Source of the DNA: Cryptomeria japonica
Taxonomy: Eukaryota > Streptophyta > Pinopsida > Cupressales > Cupressaceae
Assembly (NCBI RefSeq): GCF_030272615.1
Contig: NC_081406.1
Location: forward strand, 110,885,783-110,949,782
Reading direction: 5' to 3'
Length of the DNA stretch: 64,000 nucleotides
Position 1 is the stretch's first letter. Every line of letters begins with the position of its first letter. The notes beneath the pieces are model-generated. The model ran no database searches. It saw only the letters and a list, made by a program, of their open reading frames with translations, and had not been told where the DNA came from. Shown here piece after piece: positions 45,485 to 58,902 of this stretch. The translations under genes were made by a program, and so were the position numbers.

Positions 45485-46939
45485 ACAATCTCAAGGATAA
45501 TCTTGTTTATAGATTTTCCATATGGTGATGGGTATTGGGGATTTTCCCAGACCATGTCTAAGCAACTCCATATTTTCTTGGTCTAGTTGTCTTATTGGAG
45601 ACATCATTAATGTCTAGTAGCACCACAACACAATTACCAATGGTCAAAGTTGATCACATGTGTGCCTTCAATAAAAAATTTCATCATTCATGAAGAATAT
45701 ATTTATTTAAGTTCTCATCCCTAACTATTTGGTTTTAATCCTTCGTATTACATTCTTTAATACAAGAGAGAAAAGGAAACAATAAAAAGAACCACAAAAT
45801 AGAAGAATGTGTTTAGTAAAATATTGTCCAAACTTAAAAAATTTACAGAACAAGTTTACAGTATTGGCTAGATTTTATCTTTCAAAAATCTTCTTTCTTT
45901 AATGCACTTCAAAAAATTATTTCAATTTGTTTCTCTACCTTTCTACATCCTTTGTATAATTTTCAAGATTTAAACTTCACCCTCTTAATGATTTTAAGTT
46001 GATAGAGAAAAATAGAAATTTCGTGCACACTCTTTTCTGCAATCTTGTTTATTTTCCTTCAAATGTATTTTCATGAATAGTGGGTGTTTGAACTACTTAT
46101 TTTTTTTATTTTTATATTCCATGCATCCTTCACCAGCCTTAGCATTATGTCATCCAATATAGCATATAAGACAAAATGAAGTTTTATAGGTCTCATGAGA
46201 TTCTTGAACTTAATAAAGTAGGTATAAATTTTAAAAGTTTATGAGAGACAATTTAACTACAACTGATCATAATACTCCAATGTTATGTAGACAGACATTC
46301 GTGAAGTCTGGATCTACCATCGTAAAATTAGAAGTTGTAGAATCACTTCCCAAAGCTCATAATCAAGACCTTGGTGTTCTTCTTATGGGTTTAGGATATA
46401 AGATAAGATTATTCTGATAATTTAGAAAAACTGATCTCATACCAATAATCTCATGGTTATGCTCTTATTCCATGGATAATATAATATTTTGTTTTCAAAA
46501 TTTGAGGCTTGTGGATGTTTTTCAATGAACTAGTTCTATACGGATTCATAGTGCTTGCTAGTAGGGTTTTCTACACAATAGAAATAGTAATTGGCCTTAT
46601 CCTCATAAGTCCTATTTTTCAAGCAACTTTTTGGATATGTTGAACTATTAAAAGAAAGATAGCTTCAATGTTACTTTAGTCAAGTGTCTTACTCATCCCT
46701 TCTCACTGAATTTTATAAATTTTGCCTTTTTTTATTTTTCACTTTCTTAAAATAATTTGAATTTTATTGATATTAGCGAGGCCATTGCATATTCAAAAAT
46801 AATTGTATCATAGTATACAAGGTTCAGAGTTAAACATTGTCTAGGCTTGTAGAAGAGTAAATGAAGCAAATTTTTTCACAAGGACAAAGATTTAAAAATC
46901 TATGTATTAGGTTACTCCTATAATCTATTTCTTTCTATT
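45485..46939. other. No recognisable feature
   Basis: AT-rich DNA, no domain-bearing frame on either strand, no repeat or LTR boundary noticed. It separates elements D and E. Confidence 0.5.
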
Positions 46940-47378
46940 TGTTGGTGTAAATTATGTCTCATAATTACACTTTACTTAAGTTGACTTAGGGTAATGCATT
47001 CATTGTAGTTTGCATATGATACACTTAGTTAAGTGTGTATCTAGGGAAGATGGTTGTAGGAGAAATTCCACCTTTTGTGGTGATATCTTGTTGTCACATT
47101 CCACCTTTGGTGGGTGATCCACCTCTTGTAGAATTTTTTTTCTCCTACCTACCCTCACCTACCATTGTATCTCATTGGTCCACATGTCATGATTGTGTGC
47201 TCTCATTTCCCTATGGCCTTGCCTTTATAAGTAGGCTCGTCTCCATTCTATGGTTTATCTAGTTGATCAGTTTTTACATATTGATGAGAAGATAGTTCGC
47301 TTTTGTCTATCTTTGTCTCTCTTGTTTTGTACTATAAATTGGCATCTAGCTATTGGTTATTATTGGCAAATTCTTACA
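46940..47378 (+). repeat. Element E 5' LTR
   Basis: 439 bp with TG...CA ends and a TATA-like tttataag at about 47224-47231. It lacks the C-tract motif found in the other copia LTRs here. The matching 3' LTR is outside the window. Confidence 0.8.
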
Positions 47379-47391
47379 TGGTATCAGAGCC
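47379..47391 (+). other. Element E primer-binding site
   Basis: tggtatcagagcc directly after the LTR; canonical Met-type site. Confidence 0.93.
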
Positions 47392-48191
47392 ATTAGAGTT
47401 CCATTGGTTTTCCATTTGAGAGAATTTTGTTGCAATTTGGAGTTTTGGATTGGTGGATTTTGCAAGTCAAAATTGGAGTTTGCAAGGTTATATCTAAGAC
47501 TACCATTGGATTCAAAAGGTATGAGAAAGTTATAATTGCCTTTTCATTCATGCAAATCTAACTTCGGAGGCCAAATCCAGAGCCATTTGAAGTTTGGAAG
47601 TCCGATAGTGATTCAGGCATTTTAATTACATAGATGATTCTCAAATAGCAATATCTCAGTTATTTAGACTCCTTTTTCAATATATTTTTTTCAATTGGGG
47701 TATAATTTTGTGCTCTTCGCAATGGTGTAGGATTTTTTGGATTTTTGTACATAGATCTTTCATAAATTGTGAAATCCCTATTTTTATAACTTTTGAGGCA
47801 TCGTTCAAGCTCATATGGACTCCTTTTTAGGTGCATTTTTAAAAAAAGTTTTGTATTTTATATTGGTGCTATCGGTTTGTAATAACTCTGATCAGAAATT
47901 TCATTTTCATCACTTGGTCTTTTTTTGCCTATTTTAGCAATTGTAATGCTTAGATTTCAATTTTATCTTTTGCATTAGCATTTTGAGTCTTTTATAGCCT
48001 ACTTGAGGTATTTGTAATCTTAAAATCAGAAGCCCACTTTTCCCTTGTTTGCAAGTGGCCCTATTGTACATGCACTAAGTGCTAAAAGTGCCAAATTGCC
48101 ATTTTGAGGGGGTTCTTTGATTGTGTGAATTTGAGGGGTGTGTCGTGCATGATTGTGCCTCTCTCTATCTTGTGCTCTTTCAAATTTTTCT
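47392..48191 (+). other. Element E leader
   Basis: About 800 bp of T-rich non-coding DNA between primer site and gag. No repeat or open frame of note. Confidence 0.6.
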
Positions 48192-49550
48192 ATGGGTTCT
48201 AAATTTCCACTTCTAACTCCACATAATTATGCATCATGTAAAATTAAAGCATGGAGTAGGTTAATGGAAAAAGGACACATTCATTACAAAAATAGAACAT
48301 TAACAACACCAACAGATCCTAAAGATTCAATCCTAATGCTCACATGGAATGGCTCACTAAAAGTTCTATGGATCTTGGAACTTTAAGAAAGTATGTATCA
48401 TATGACCTCATTTTTCACATTGAGAAATGTACTACAGTTAAAGAGGCTTGCCATATCTATGATAAATTGTATGATCAAGTTGATGAAATTAGGCACTTCA
48501 AGCTTGACAATGAACTCACAATGTTGGATCCCAAGGATTTTGATACAATCCAAGATTATGTCATGAAAGAAACTAAGCTAAGAGCAAAGCTTAAGTATTG
48601 TGGCATTGACAATAAGGATGCTCAATTGGTTTACAAGTTGTTGGAAAAGCTTCCATTAGAGTATGCGGCCTTTGTTTCTAGTTTTCACACCCATCAGTTG
48701 ACTTTAGGTGCCTCATTCACTCCACCATCATTTGATGCATTCACAAAGATGTTATTTGAGCAATCAAATTTGATCAAGATGGCGATTCTCAAGTATTCAA
48801 AGTCCAAGTCTTTGGTGGCTAATCAAGGGAATCAAAGGAATCAAGGAAAAGGTAAGAACTAGAAGTAGTCTAATTCAAAGCCACAACAAGAAAGAGCACA
48901 AACATCCTCTCCACAACAAGACGATTCTTCATCCTCTTCCAAGAAGGGGAATATACCTAAGAAGTAGAGACTAACTTATTCATATTGCGAGAATTTTGGT
49001 CATGATGAGCATCATTACCACTCAAATTATATTGATGAGTTGATAAACATCATTAAGAAGAAGAACATCAATTTTCCTTCTGCCTACAAGAAGGAGGAAT
49101 CATCTCCTTCCACTTCCTCACAATCGAAGGGAAAAGGGAAAGCATTTGTGGCTAAAATAGGTTCTTCACAACAATGGATACTTGACTTGGGTGCCTCTCA
49201 TCACGTGGGTTCTACAAAGGAGTATTTTTCCTCGTTGGAGCCATCTAAGGTACCTCACATTTGCATTAGTGATGATACACAAATGGTAGTTGTAGGGAAT
49301 GGTTCAGTTGCCATGGATGATTGAACTTTTGATAATATTCCCTACGTTCCTAACTTGACCACCAACCTTCTCTCTATCTACCAAATCACCCACTATGGAA
49401 ATGGGAAGAAAGTTGAGTTTACACCTAACTCAATTGTGGTAAAAGAACTTGAGAATGATGCCTTAGTAGCAATGGGATAAGCCAATAACAACTCAAAATT
49501 ATATTCTTTCTCCCACTTTGTGCCTCAATATCCTTCTATGGCCTTGCTTA
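48192..49550 (+). pseudogene. Element E gag and protease
   Basis: ATG at 48192 (MGSKFPLLTP) begins a copia gag. After a frameshift near 48345 the UBN2-type capsid region continues (HIEKCTTVKEACHIYDKLYD, LLEKLPLEYAAFVSSFH). A Gln/Lys-rich linker follows, then a degenerate knuckle (YCENFGHDEHHY, about 48980-49015) without the full CCHC pattern. The protease block is WILDLGASHHVG at about 49180, where Ser of DSG is Leu. Stops occur near 48860, 48866, 48966, 49322 and 49480. The frame runs to ...SFSHFVPQY and is cut by element F just before the integrase region. Confidence 0.85.
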
Positions 49551-50769
49551 TGTTGGCCATTTGGTGGAATTGACTATGTGTCACAATGATGTTTTATCAT
49601 TGATGTGAACACTAGATATTTGGATGCTTTACCAACACCCTTCTGGTCCTGATAAGATGAGTGGTTTCTGGTTAACTTGGATCTGGCATGATCCGATAGA
49701 CTCTAGTATAATCTAGTAATGGGATTGGCTTGTTCATGATACTTATACTCTTATTTGGTCATTTGGTTTTGGTCTGGTGATTGGATGCTATCCTGCTTGC
49801 TTAGAAGATTGGTTTGTGGTTCCAGCAAGGGTTTCACCGGTAGAGATTTTGGTAGAGATCTTTGATGAATTGCATAAGTGGTGTTGGTACAGCTTCTGAT
49901 AGAGTTTTAGGATGATGTTGGTGATCATGTTTGAGACTTGGTGGTTGGATATAATTGCTAAAGCGGGTGGACCTATACTTAGTCCCAGTCGATCTAGGTT
50001 ATGGATCGGTATTAATGTAAAGTGTGGATAGGACCTATTGTTGTATTTCTAGGATGTCTTATTTGTTTATATTACTTGTTTGGTCTAAGGCCAACATGGT
50101 TGGTAATTATGTAATTATTTTATTGTCTAGTGGACGACTCGATTATTTATGGTCTAGGGTTTGTATAAATAAGATGTAAGATCTCACTATAGATTATCAT
50201 GGTTAATGTAAGAGGTCATGGTCAAGGAATGTAATGTGTGAATAATGTAATATAATTCAGGCAGAGGAGTTGGTTGATCATTAACGATTGAATTGGGTTT
50301 GTGTAAGAGGATTTAGTCCTCCGGTATTGAGCTTAACCAAAACTGTACTCAGGTATAGGAGATGCTATCTTTTGCAGTTTAACACTTCTCTGGATTGTAG
50401 TCTAGATTTATATGTAGTCATGAGGCTCCTTTTGTGATGAGTTGTGTACTTTAGGTTGTTGGCCTTCCTGCAAGTGTAGGCCCCTTCATTGTAATTCACA
50501 TACTTACTGCAAAAGTATTTTCTGCCTGTGGGTAGGCTTCCCACCGTGGTTTTTCACTTTACTGGATTTTCTACGTACAAATCTTGGTGTTGTGTGGATG
50601 GCTTTTATTCTGTGATTACTATTTATGATTAATTAGTTTATCTGTTATTCTAGTATTTTTGTTTTGGGTTCTGGTATTAAAGTTTAAATTTCTAATGCTT
50701 CCAGTTATTTGTGACAACTGATTCACCCCCCTCTCTCAATTGTCTTTCGGTTATCTAAACTATCTAACA
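49551..50769 (+). repeat. Element F 5' LTR
   Basis: 1219 bp, tgttggccatttggtgg ... ctatctaaca. TATA box tataaata at 50164-50171, C-tract motif at about 50719-50740. Confidence 0.93.
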
Positions 50770-50770
50770 A

Positions 50771-50783
50771 TTGGTATCAAATC
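50771..50783 (+). other. Element F primer-binding site
   Basis: ttggtatcaaatc, two G-to-A-like differences from the usual tggtatcagagc, one base after the LTR. Confidence 0.8.
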
Positions 50784-50827
50784 TTTGGTCCTCTCTGTAG
50801 AAAGCTTAACTTCTTGAGGAAGATCCT

Positions 50828-53800
50828 ATGGCAATTAATAGTTCAAGTTCATCTAGTTCTTCTGGAGCTATCTTTCAAAGGGATATAACAAGGCTTGAAG
50901 GAACAAACTATACAATATAGAAGATTCAGATGGAGACTCATCTGAGATGTCTTAGCAAGGAGATTTGGGATATCGCATAGAATAGTGTCACACCCTATAA
51001 TCCAGGATCTGGCAATCCTCCTCCAGTAAACCTGGACAAGGAGCTTGAGAATGATTGTAGAGCAAGAGAAGCCCTCTTGTGTTCACCTTCTGATCAACAA
51101 ATAATGGGATTAACAGATAAATCATCTAGAAAGGCTATATGGGATAAGTTGTAGACTCTTAATGAAGGTGACCCTATAGTAAGATTGCTAAACTTGATGG
51201 TTACGGGGTGAGATATGAAAACCTGAAGATGGAAGAAGATGAAAGAATTGCTACATTCATGGAAAGGGTAAATGAGATTGTTATGAAAATTCAATGTTGT
51301 GGTGGAAGTCTGAGTGAAGATGAAATTGTTTCTAAAGTCCTGAGAGCCCTACCACCGACTTACAAAATGAAGGCTACTGCTATTAATGAGTTGAGAACAA
51401 TGGCTAATACATCTGTCAAAAAAGATACTTTGGTTGGGAAACTATTTGCTTTTGAGCTTGAGGAATTTGGACCTTCTAGAGTTGTGAAGACTGAACCTTA
51501 TTTTCATTCAACTACATATACAACCGGTAAGCAAGATTGGAAAGCTTTATATGCAAAATAATTAGAAGATATGAAGAGAGAAGATGATGAGTTTGAGCAA
51601 CTTGAAGCACTATTTGCTAGAAGAGTACCGAAAGGACAGGTAGGAAGTAAGTATGAAGGAAAAGAACCTTTAAAATCTTTTGTATGTAATCAGATAGGTC
51701 ATTTTGCATCTAGATTTCTTGAAAGGATTTCAAGATTTGAAGAAAGAGTTAAAAGATCATTTAAGCCTAACCCTGGATATCAAAATAAGTATAGATTCAA
51801 GAAAAATAGAGACAAATCATGCTACATAGCAGATGAGGAAAGCATTACTGATTCAGATGATGAACTGGCAGAAGACTCTTCTAGTGGATCCGACAATGGG
51901 AAGGAATGGGTATTCCTGGCTATCAAGGAAGATGATCTGACACTGGAAGAGAATGTACCTGAGGAGAAGGCACTTGCTACTAAAATTGAGGATAAGGATG
52001 AATGGGTAATCAACAGTGGTTGTTCACATCATATGACTGGAGATAAAGGGAAGTTTCTATCTTTGCAAGAATTTGATGGTGGACTAGTTAGATTTGGAGA
52101 TGACAAGGCATGTATAATTAAAGGAAAATAAACTATATCATTGGATGGTAAGAACAATACTGACAATGTTTAATATGTTGAAGGTTTGAAACATAATCTT
52201 TTGAGTGTAGGACAATTGGTAGATAAGGGATTTCAATTATAGTTCAAGGATGGAAAATACAAAATCATTAATAGATCTGGCTTGGAGATTACAACCGGTA
52301 CACAAAGAAAAGGTAATATATTTCATTTGAACTCTGGTGAGAAGACATGTTTGATTACATAGATTGATGAAGTTGGCTATGGAATAAAAGGCTGTGTCAT
52401 GTGAATTTTAATTGCATTGTGAAGATCAGTTCAACTACGGCTGTTAGAGATATAGCTAAGATTATGAAGCCCTATGATCTGGTATGTAAATAATGTCAAA
52501 TGGGTAAATAGTTCAAAACCTCTTTTAGGAGTATACAAGATAAATCAAATGATGTTATTGATCTTACTCATACTAATTTGTGTGGCCCTGCTAGAATTAA
52601 ATTTTTTCATGGTGATAGATATTTCATGCTAATCATTGATGATTATTCTAGAATTATGTGGGTTACTTTTTTGAGAGAAAAATCTGACACATTTGAAAAG
52701 TTTAAAATCTTTAAGGCTAAAGTGGAAACTGAGATAGGATTGAAGATTAAATGTTTGAGATCAGATCATGGTGGAGAATTCAAATCCGGTGAGTTTAATA
52801 ACTTTTGTGACAAGCATGGTATAAGAAGATAATTTTTTGCTTCGCGGACACCTCAGTAAAATGGAGTTGTGAAAAGCAAAAATAGAACTATCTTGGATGC
52901 TTCTAGAACAATGATGATGGAAACGAGTCTACCTCATATCTACTCGAGAGAAGCAGTGAGTACAATGATTTATACATTCAACAAAGTACATATCAAAAGA
53001 GAAACTAGTAAGACACCTTATGAATTATGGTTTGGCAATGCACCTATAGTTAAGTATTTCAGAACTTTTGGTAGTAAATGTTATATCAAAAGAGATGATA
53101 CTATTGGGAATTTTGATCCTAGAAGTGATGAAGGCATATTTCTTGGTTATTCTAATGAAAGAAAAGCATATAGATGTTATAAAAAGAGATTGCAGAGAAT
53201 TGTGGATAGTGCTAATGTCAAAGTAGATGAGCTAACCAAAAGTTAAATCAGAGTTTATGAGAAAGAACCAACAGTGGAAATGATTATATCTATACCAGTA
53301 GCACCTTTACTAGATAGAGAGTTGAACCAATTACTTCGGTACCATCAGAGAATTCTACAGTAATTGAAGAACACGAAAGAGGAATAGAGAGTCAGAAGAC
53401 TCCTAGGTATGTGAGATTGAATCATTTTGAAGATCAAATCATTCGGGATAAGAGAAATGGAGTGATGAAAAGAAGAAGACTAGCAACTAATGAGGTATGT
53501 TTAATTTCACAAGTTGAATTGGTATCAGTAATTGAGGCATGTAAAGATGAATTTTGGTTAAAAGTTATGGAAGAAGAATTAGATCAAATTGAGAAAAATA
53601 ACACATGGACTTTGGTTCCCTGGCCTAAAAATAAAAATGTTATTGGAACTAAATGGGTTTTTAGGAATAAATTGAATGAAGATGGTAAAGTTATAAGGAA
53701 AAGGATAGATTGGTTTGTAAAGGATATTCTCAGAAGGAAGGAATTGATTATGGAGAGACGTTTGCACCGGTAGCTAGGATTGAAGCTGTAAGATTATTTC

Positions 53801-54931
53801 TTGCCTATGTTGCCTATAAAAACTACAAGGTTTATCAGATGGATGTTAAATGTGCATTTTTGAATGTAGATCTTGATGAGGAAGTTTATATTTAGCAACC
53901 TGATGGTTTTTTACTATCAGATGGTACAGATATGGTTTGCAGGTTAAGGAAAGCTTTATATGGATTGAAACAAGCACCTAGAGCTTGGTATGCAAGGTTA
54001 GACAAATATCTTTTGAAGCTTGGTTTTACTAAGGGAAATGCTGACAGTAATTTATATTATAAAATCACTAATAATAATATATTGATTGTTGAAGTATTTT
54101 TTGATGACTATTTTTGGAGGTGAAGATAAATTATGCATACAATTTTCTAAGATTATGGAGAAAGAATTTGAGATGTCTATGATTGGCTAAATATGCTAAG
54201 GAATTATTGAATAAATTTGGTATGGCAGATTCTAAACCGGTAAGTACACCCATGGTTAAAAGTGAGAAATTGACAAGAAAAGATGTTTCTACACTTGTAA
54301 ATCCTACAAGATACTAATCTATGATTGGAGGTCTGCTTTATTTGACTCAGACTAGGTCTGACATTATGAATGTTGTTTGTATTGTTTCAAGATTTTAGAG
54401 TGATCCTAGAGAAAATCATGAGATGGCGGTGAAAAATATTTTTAAATACTTGCAAGGTACATCAATATATGGCTTGTGGTACCCTATGGATGATAACTTC
54501 ACTTTATGTGCATATAGAGATGCTAATTGGGTTGGAGATGTTGATGACCAAAAAAGTACTTCTGGTGGAGCTTTCTTTCTTGGAAATAAGTTGGTTTCAT
54601 GGATCAACAAGAAATAGTCATGTACTTATTTATCTACTATTGAAGCTAAGTATGTTGTTGTTGTTACTAATTGTACACAAGTTTTATGGATGAAGCAAAT
54701 GTTGAAGGATATAAAGGTGGATTGTGATGCACTGGTAGTTATTCACTCTAATAACTTTGCTGCTATTGATATATCAAAGAATCCATTATTTCATTCTAAC
54801 ACAAAGAACATATCTATCAAGTATAACTTTTTGAAGGAGAAGGTGGAAGAAAGTGAAGTTAGACTGGTTTATGTGAACACTAAAGAACAAATTGCAGATA
54901 TTTTCACTAAAGCATTATCCAAGGAAGCATT
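50828..54931 (+). pseudogene. Element F gag-pol, main part
   Basis: ATG 50828 (MAINSSSSSS). Gag UBN2 region to about 51560; the knuckle near 51690 has lost Cys and reads FVCNQIGHFASRF. Protease reads INSGCSHHM at about 52010, with Asn for the catalytic Asp. Integrase keeps HTN at the first Asp site (Asn again) and SDHGGEF. In the GVVKSKNRT block Lys stands for the catalytic Glu. Reverse transcriptase shows [24 protein letters not shown] and FFDD (about 54100). RNase H shows YRDANW and IHSNNFAAI, where a catalytic Asp is Asn. Frameshifts lie near 51180, 52375, 53300, 53700 and 54110, and there are many stops. The frame is cut by G right after ADIFTKALSKEAF. Confidence 0.9.
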
Positions 54932-57365
54932 TGTTAGACACAATGCACCCCTGAGAGGGGGGTTAATTAGTGGTTCTCAAATTGTTTCCCTTTAACTGAC
55001 TTAGGTGAGTATACCGGTTATTAGATCTAGCTCATAAAAGACTTACCAGTTAGTGGGGAGACCAACACAAATGCAATCACATAAGGGGAAATCACATAAC
55101 ACTAGCATATACGAGAAAAACCAAAGATGGGAAAAACCTTGGTGAGCAATGCTAGTGGAGTCTACTGCTCTAATCCAACCTCACAATCAAAACTCTATTA
55201 CAATGTTTAGGGTACCAACCCAAGGAGCTATAACCCCTGATTTAGGGCACCAACCCAAGGAGCTACAACCCCTGATTTAGGGCACCAACCCAAGGAGAAC
55301 CAACCCCTGATTTAGGGCACCAACCCAAGGAGCACCAACCCAAGGAGCTATAACCCTTGCACCAAGCTACAACTCAGTGATTAGGATGAAAACATCAATT
55401 ACAAAAGTGGTTGTCTTGTTACAAGTGAATCTTGCAACCATTTCATATACCTTACTCTGCTAGTGATATACCTTCTCTGCTACACAGGTACACTTTTCCT
55501 TCTTCTCACATCTATTGCTTCACTTTCAATAAACTCTTCTGGTTCACCTCTACTCTCCTTCTTCTCTTCTGGATCTCCACCTCACTGTTCTACTCTTCAC
55601 TTGTACTACACTCTACCAGTCCACTATCTGCTCTGGTGGTATAACCACTACTAGTTCTGTACTGCTATCGGTTGAACACTTCAACCTGATTCTCCTTCAC
55701 TCTCACTCCCTTCTCTTACATGTAGAAGTAACACTCAATCACTTTGCAACAACACACTCTTCTTCCATTCAGCAACAACCCTCAATGAATTTGGCTTCAT
55801 TATTTATAGCCTAGTTTTCTCGCCAAAAGCCAATTCAAAAAATGGGCAGTTAGGTTTTCCTCATCAACCTTGAGGAAAACCAAATCCAATCAGATCTTTC
55901 TCGATTTGATCACCTAGACAACCAACTATACAACTCTTCCATTAACGTGCCTTCTTGATCATGCCTTTTATCTCTGGCGATCTTCTTTTTCCCTTATCAG
56001 CTAATTTCTTAGTCAATAACCAAGATCGGTCTTGTTGTTTAATTCATCCACCTCAATCTCCTCAATCACTTTTAGTTGTCTCTTAGTTGTCCTCCAGACC
56101 TGGAGCTACAACCCTCTGCAACATGTCCTGTGATTTGTGGGATCTTCCATGAATGTCAACTAACCCTGCAACTACCCTATTGGTGTACATTACTTCTTCA
56201 TGCGAATGCAGATCCACCACCTTGACTCCATGTGGCATCCATGTTGACCAATTGCCAACTTGAATTCTTCATGTTAGTCCAGATAGGACCACCAACCAAA
56301 CACTCTACCGGTTTCTCTTTCCTGCTAGTTTTCTAACCCTGCCGATATCTCACACTCTACCAATTAACTTCTCATGTCTTCTCTTTGCTGAATTGCTGAT
56401 GGAACACCAAAAACTAGTCTTTAGACATGTCTATCCCAAGTTGCACATTCCCATGAAGTGGGAGGACATCTACATCTATACCTTGTCCATGTTACCAGTG
56501 GACTTACGTACTGGTAAACACTCTTGATGACACTATGTCATCAATCTTCATCAAACTCCATCTTTTGTTGGACCACATTCCTCTGTTTGCATCTACTCAA
56601 CTTTGCCTTCTACTTGAACATCTCAAACCATATCTCAGTCGCTTTGTCAAGTTGACAAGCACATCACACTCCAACTATTTCGACAACTCAACTTGCCTTC
56701 TTTGTCAGTTCGGTGCATATTCCTATTCTCATGCACTTAAGGCATTCCCTTAATTCACCTATAGATCCCGTGTGAACATTCAAGCACTTGTCTTTGCCTC
56801 ATTTACCTTATCTCATGGAACTATGATGAACACTATGCATAATAGGAGATAAGATCCACTTACCAGTGGAAAGAGACCTTGTCATCTAGATTCTACAATG
56901 TACTCATGTGACTTCCCTATTTGTGAAGCATCTTCAAATATGCACTTGTGATCCAGTGGGAGTCCTGTTGTTTTGCAACCTCATAGCATACTGGTGACTT
57001 GTTCATTCTTCTCTTCCGGTGTTGATGTGATTCAAGTAACATTCAACCTCTTCATCATTAACAAAAACCAAGCATCTTGCTCATTGCCAACACTTCACTT
57101 GCCAGCTGATATACTCTCCTTGTCGGGGATACACTATACCGTTACTGGTCACCTTATATTTCCATTTGATCCACATAAGTTAGGCACTAACTTGTGTACC
57201 AGTGACTCCAATGATCACTCTTCCTTACCTTACTGGTGTTTTGCAGCACAAGGTGATATGCAAGATATCACATCCTGTACTGCTTCATAACACTGTTTCA
57301 CATACATCTCTTCTATAGGTACTCATTCCATACCAGTTGAAATCAATGACAACCCAATGTGAACA
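54932..57365 (-). repeat. Element G 3' LTR (left copy)
   Basis: 2434 bp. Plus end tgttagacacaatgcacc, other end cccaatgtgaaca. It contains 35-bp tandem units (gggcaccaacccaaggagct...) at 55210, 55245, 55280 and a partial from 55315. TATA box on the minus strand (plus tatttata, 55801-55808). Confidence 0.93.
55210..55350. repeat. 35-bp tandem repeats in element G LTR
   Basis: Three full units plus a rearranged partial unit, each starting gggcaccaacccaaggag and ending cccctgattta. The other LTR has three diverged units (61231-61335). They lie upstream of gag in transcription terms in the R-U5 half of the LTR. Confidence 0.85.
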
Positions 57366-58900
57366 ATCTCCCCCTTTGGCACTGATGTCAACTTATGTAG
57401 TATCTGGCATAGTACATAATCCTTCTCCCCCTTTCTTTGATCTATGGATTCTCAACACATGTAGTATGTTGTATACTACAGAATCTTTCTCCCCCTTTGA
57501 CAACAATGGCAAAGGGCATTATCAGGGTATCATTCATCCTTGTATTTACCGATCACTAACATGATTCTTTCTCCCCTTTTTCTTTACCATATGTCTCTCC
57601 TCCTTTGATACCAGTTGTTACATTTTATTGCATTTTCTCAAGTCATGATACTTGAGATGGAGGACTCAACCATCAACTGACACCAATTGAGCATGCAAAT
57701 TTTATACCATTTGTTAAACTACTCAATTTTAGAGGGATGTGCCAGTGAACACTAGTCACCTGCTGGTCAACCTGCATCACCTCATGTTTGATCCCAAATT
57801 TCTTTAGGAATCAAATGTGATTGTTCTACCAATACAACCAGCCAATTGACAAGTAGGAATCAAATGTGATTGTACTATGAATACAACCAACTAGAAGATA
57901 GGTAGATACCCATAACCATTAAATTCTCCTCAGTATTCCTATTGTGATTTCCATAATCTGTAGTTTGGGCAATTAGTATCCTTACACGTTCAAGCATGCC
58001 AAATCTTCATCATGAGCACTTGAACTCCCCCCGAGTCATACATCTCAGGCCCTCAACTCCAGTCAAGTATAATACTAGGACTCCAATCTCCTCCATATAC
58101 TAGTTGAGACATGAATATGTGATCATCTGATGGTCTTTAGCTCCACTGTATCCACCATATCCTATGACATGATTCTGGATCTACATAATGCCAAACAATG
58201 TTATCATAATGCCAAGATTCAAACAGGTTAGCCCAAAAATATGCATGGCTGCATGATCAACCATGGGGCCAACATCTGTCATTCAGGTCTTTTCCAATAC
58301 CACCTGAGACATAATCATACATTCCATGCTACCGAGGAAAATGCAATGAACTTCCAACTTCATTGACTTACATAACCTGCAACTACCCATTAGCATACAT
58401 GTCGGTAACATCCTGCACATATCGGTTAACATCGGATACCAATTATTAACCTCCACTTATTGACACATGTAGTAGTGATCCAACATTGATCTGTAGGTGT
58501 GTGGTTAAGGCATCCTCTACACACACTTATCATCTCATTTCCATCCTTCATACAAACAACAAAATGTTCTTCCATGTTTCCTTCTTCACTAAGGGGGTGA
58601 ATGATAACTTCAATGTCCTAATCCCCCTAAGATCCTACATCTCCTTTAGGCCTTAGGAGATATCCCCTATGTATTGGATGCACAGTGCCGATCCATGGTC
58701 TTCTTCCTCCATACCTACTTGGTTTCATTCATCTTCCCATTTTCAGGCTTGGGAGCAGGTCTTGCCTTCTTCTGCTGATGACTCCTTCCATTTCCTGATT
58801 TTTCATCACAGCTAGAAGTAGTGCTATAGTATCACACAACATCCATCCCAACTTCATGTTTGGGGAATCTATTAACATACTAGTTTGACCCTCTTCTTCT
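57366..58900 (-). other. Element G 3' internal region with polypurine tracts, no coding signal
   Basis: Minus-strand purine tracts lie at plus 57366-57378 (atctccccctttgg), 57423-57433, 57488-57499 and 57568-57580, next to the LTR. The remaining 1.3 kb to the end of gag has no recognised domain in any minus-strand frame. This is where protease, integrase and RT would be expected in a complete copia element. Confidence 0.8.
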
Positions 58901-58902
58901 GG

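Larger units (their letters stand above)
46940..49550 (+). mobile_element. Element E: copia element with short LTR, interrupted by F
   Basis: LTR 46940-47378 (tgttggtgtaaattatg ... caaattcttaca), Met-type primer site, leader, decayed gag and protease, then broken by the LTR of F at 49551. The rest of E should lie beyond the window. The 439-bp LTR and the gag differ from the long-LTR families, so this is a separate, more classical copia lineage. Confidence 0.85.

Noticed and set aside
56535-57564. Several 70-105 codon plus-strand frames
   Set aside because: They lie wholly or mostly inside the LTR of element G on the opposite strand to its genes and have no domain.
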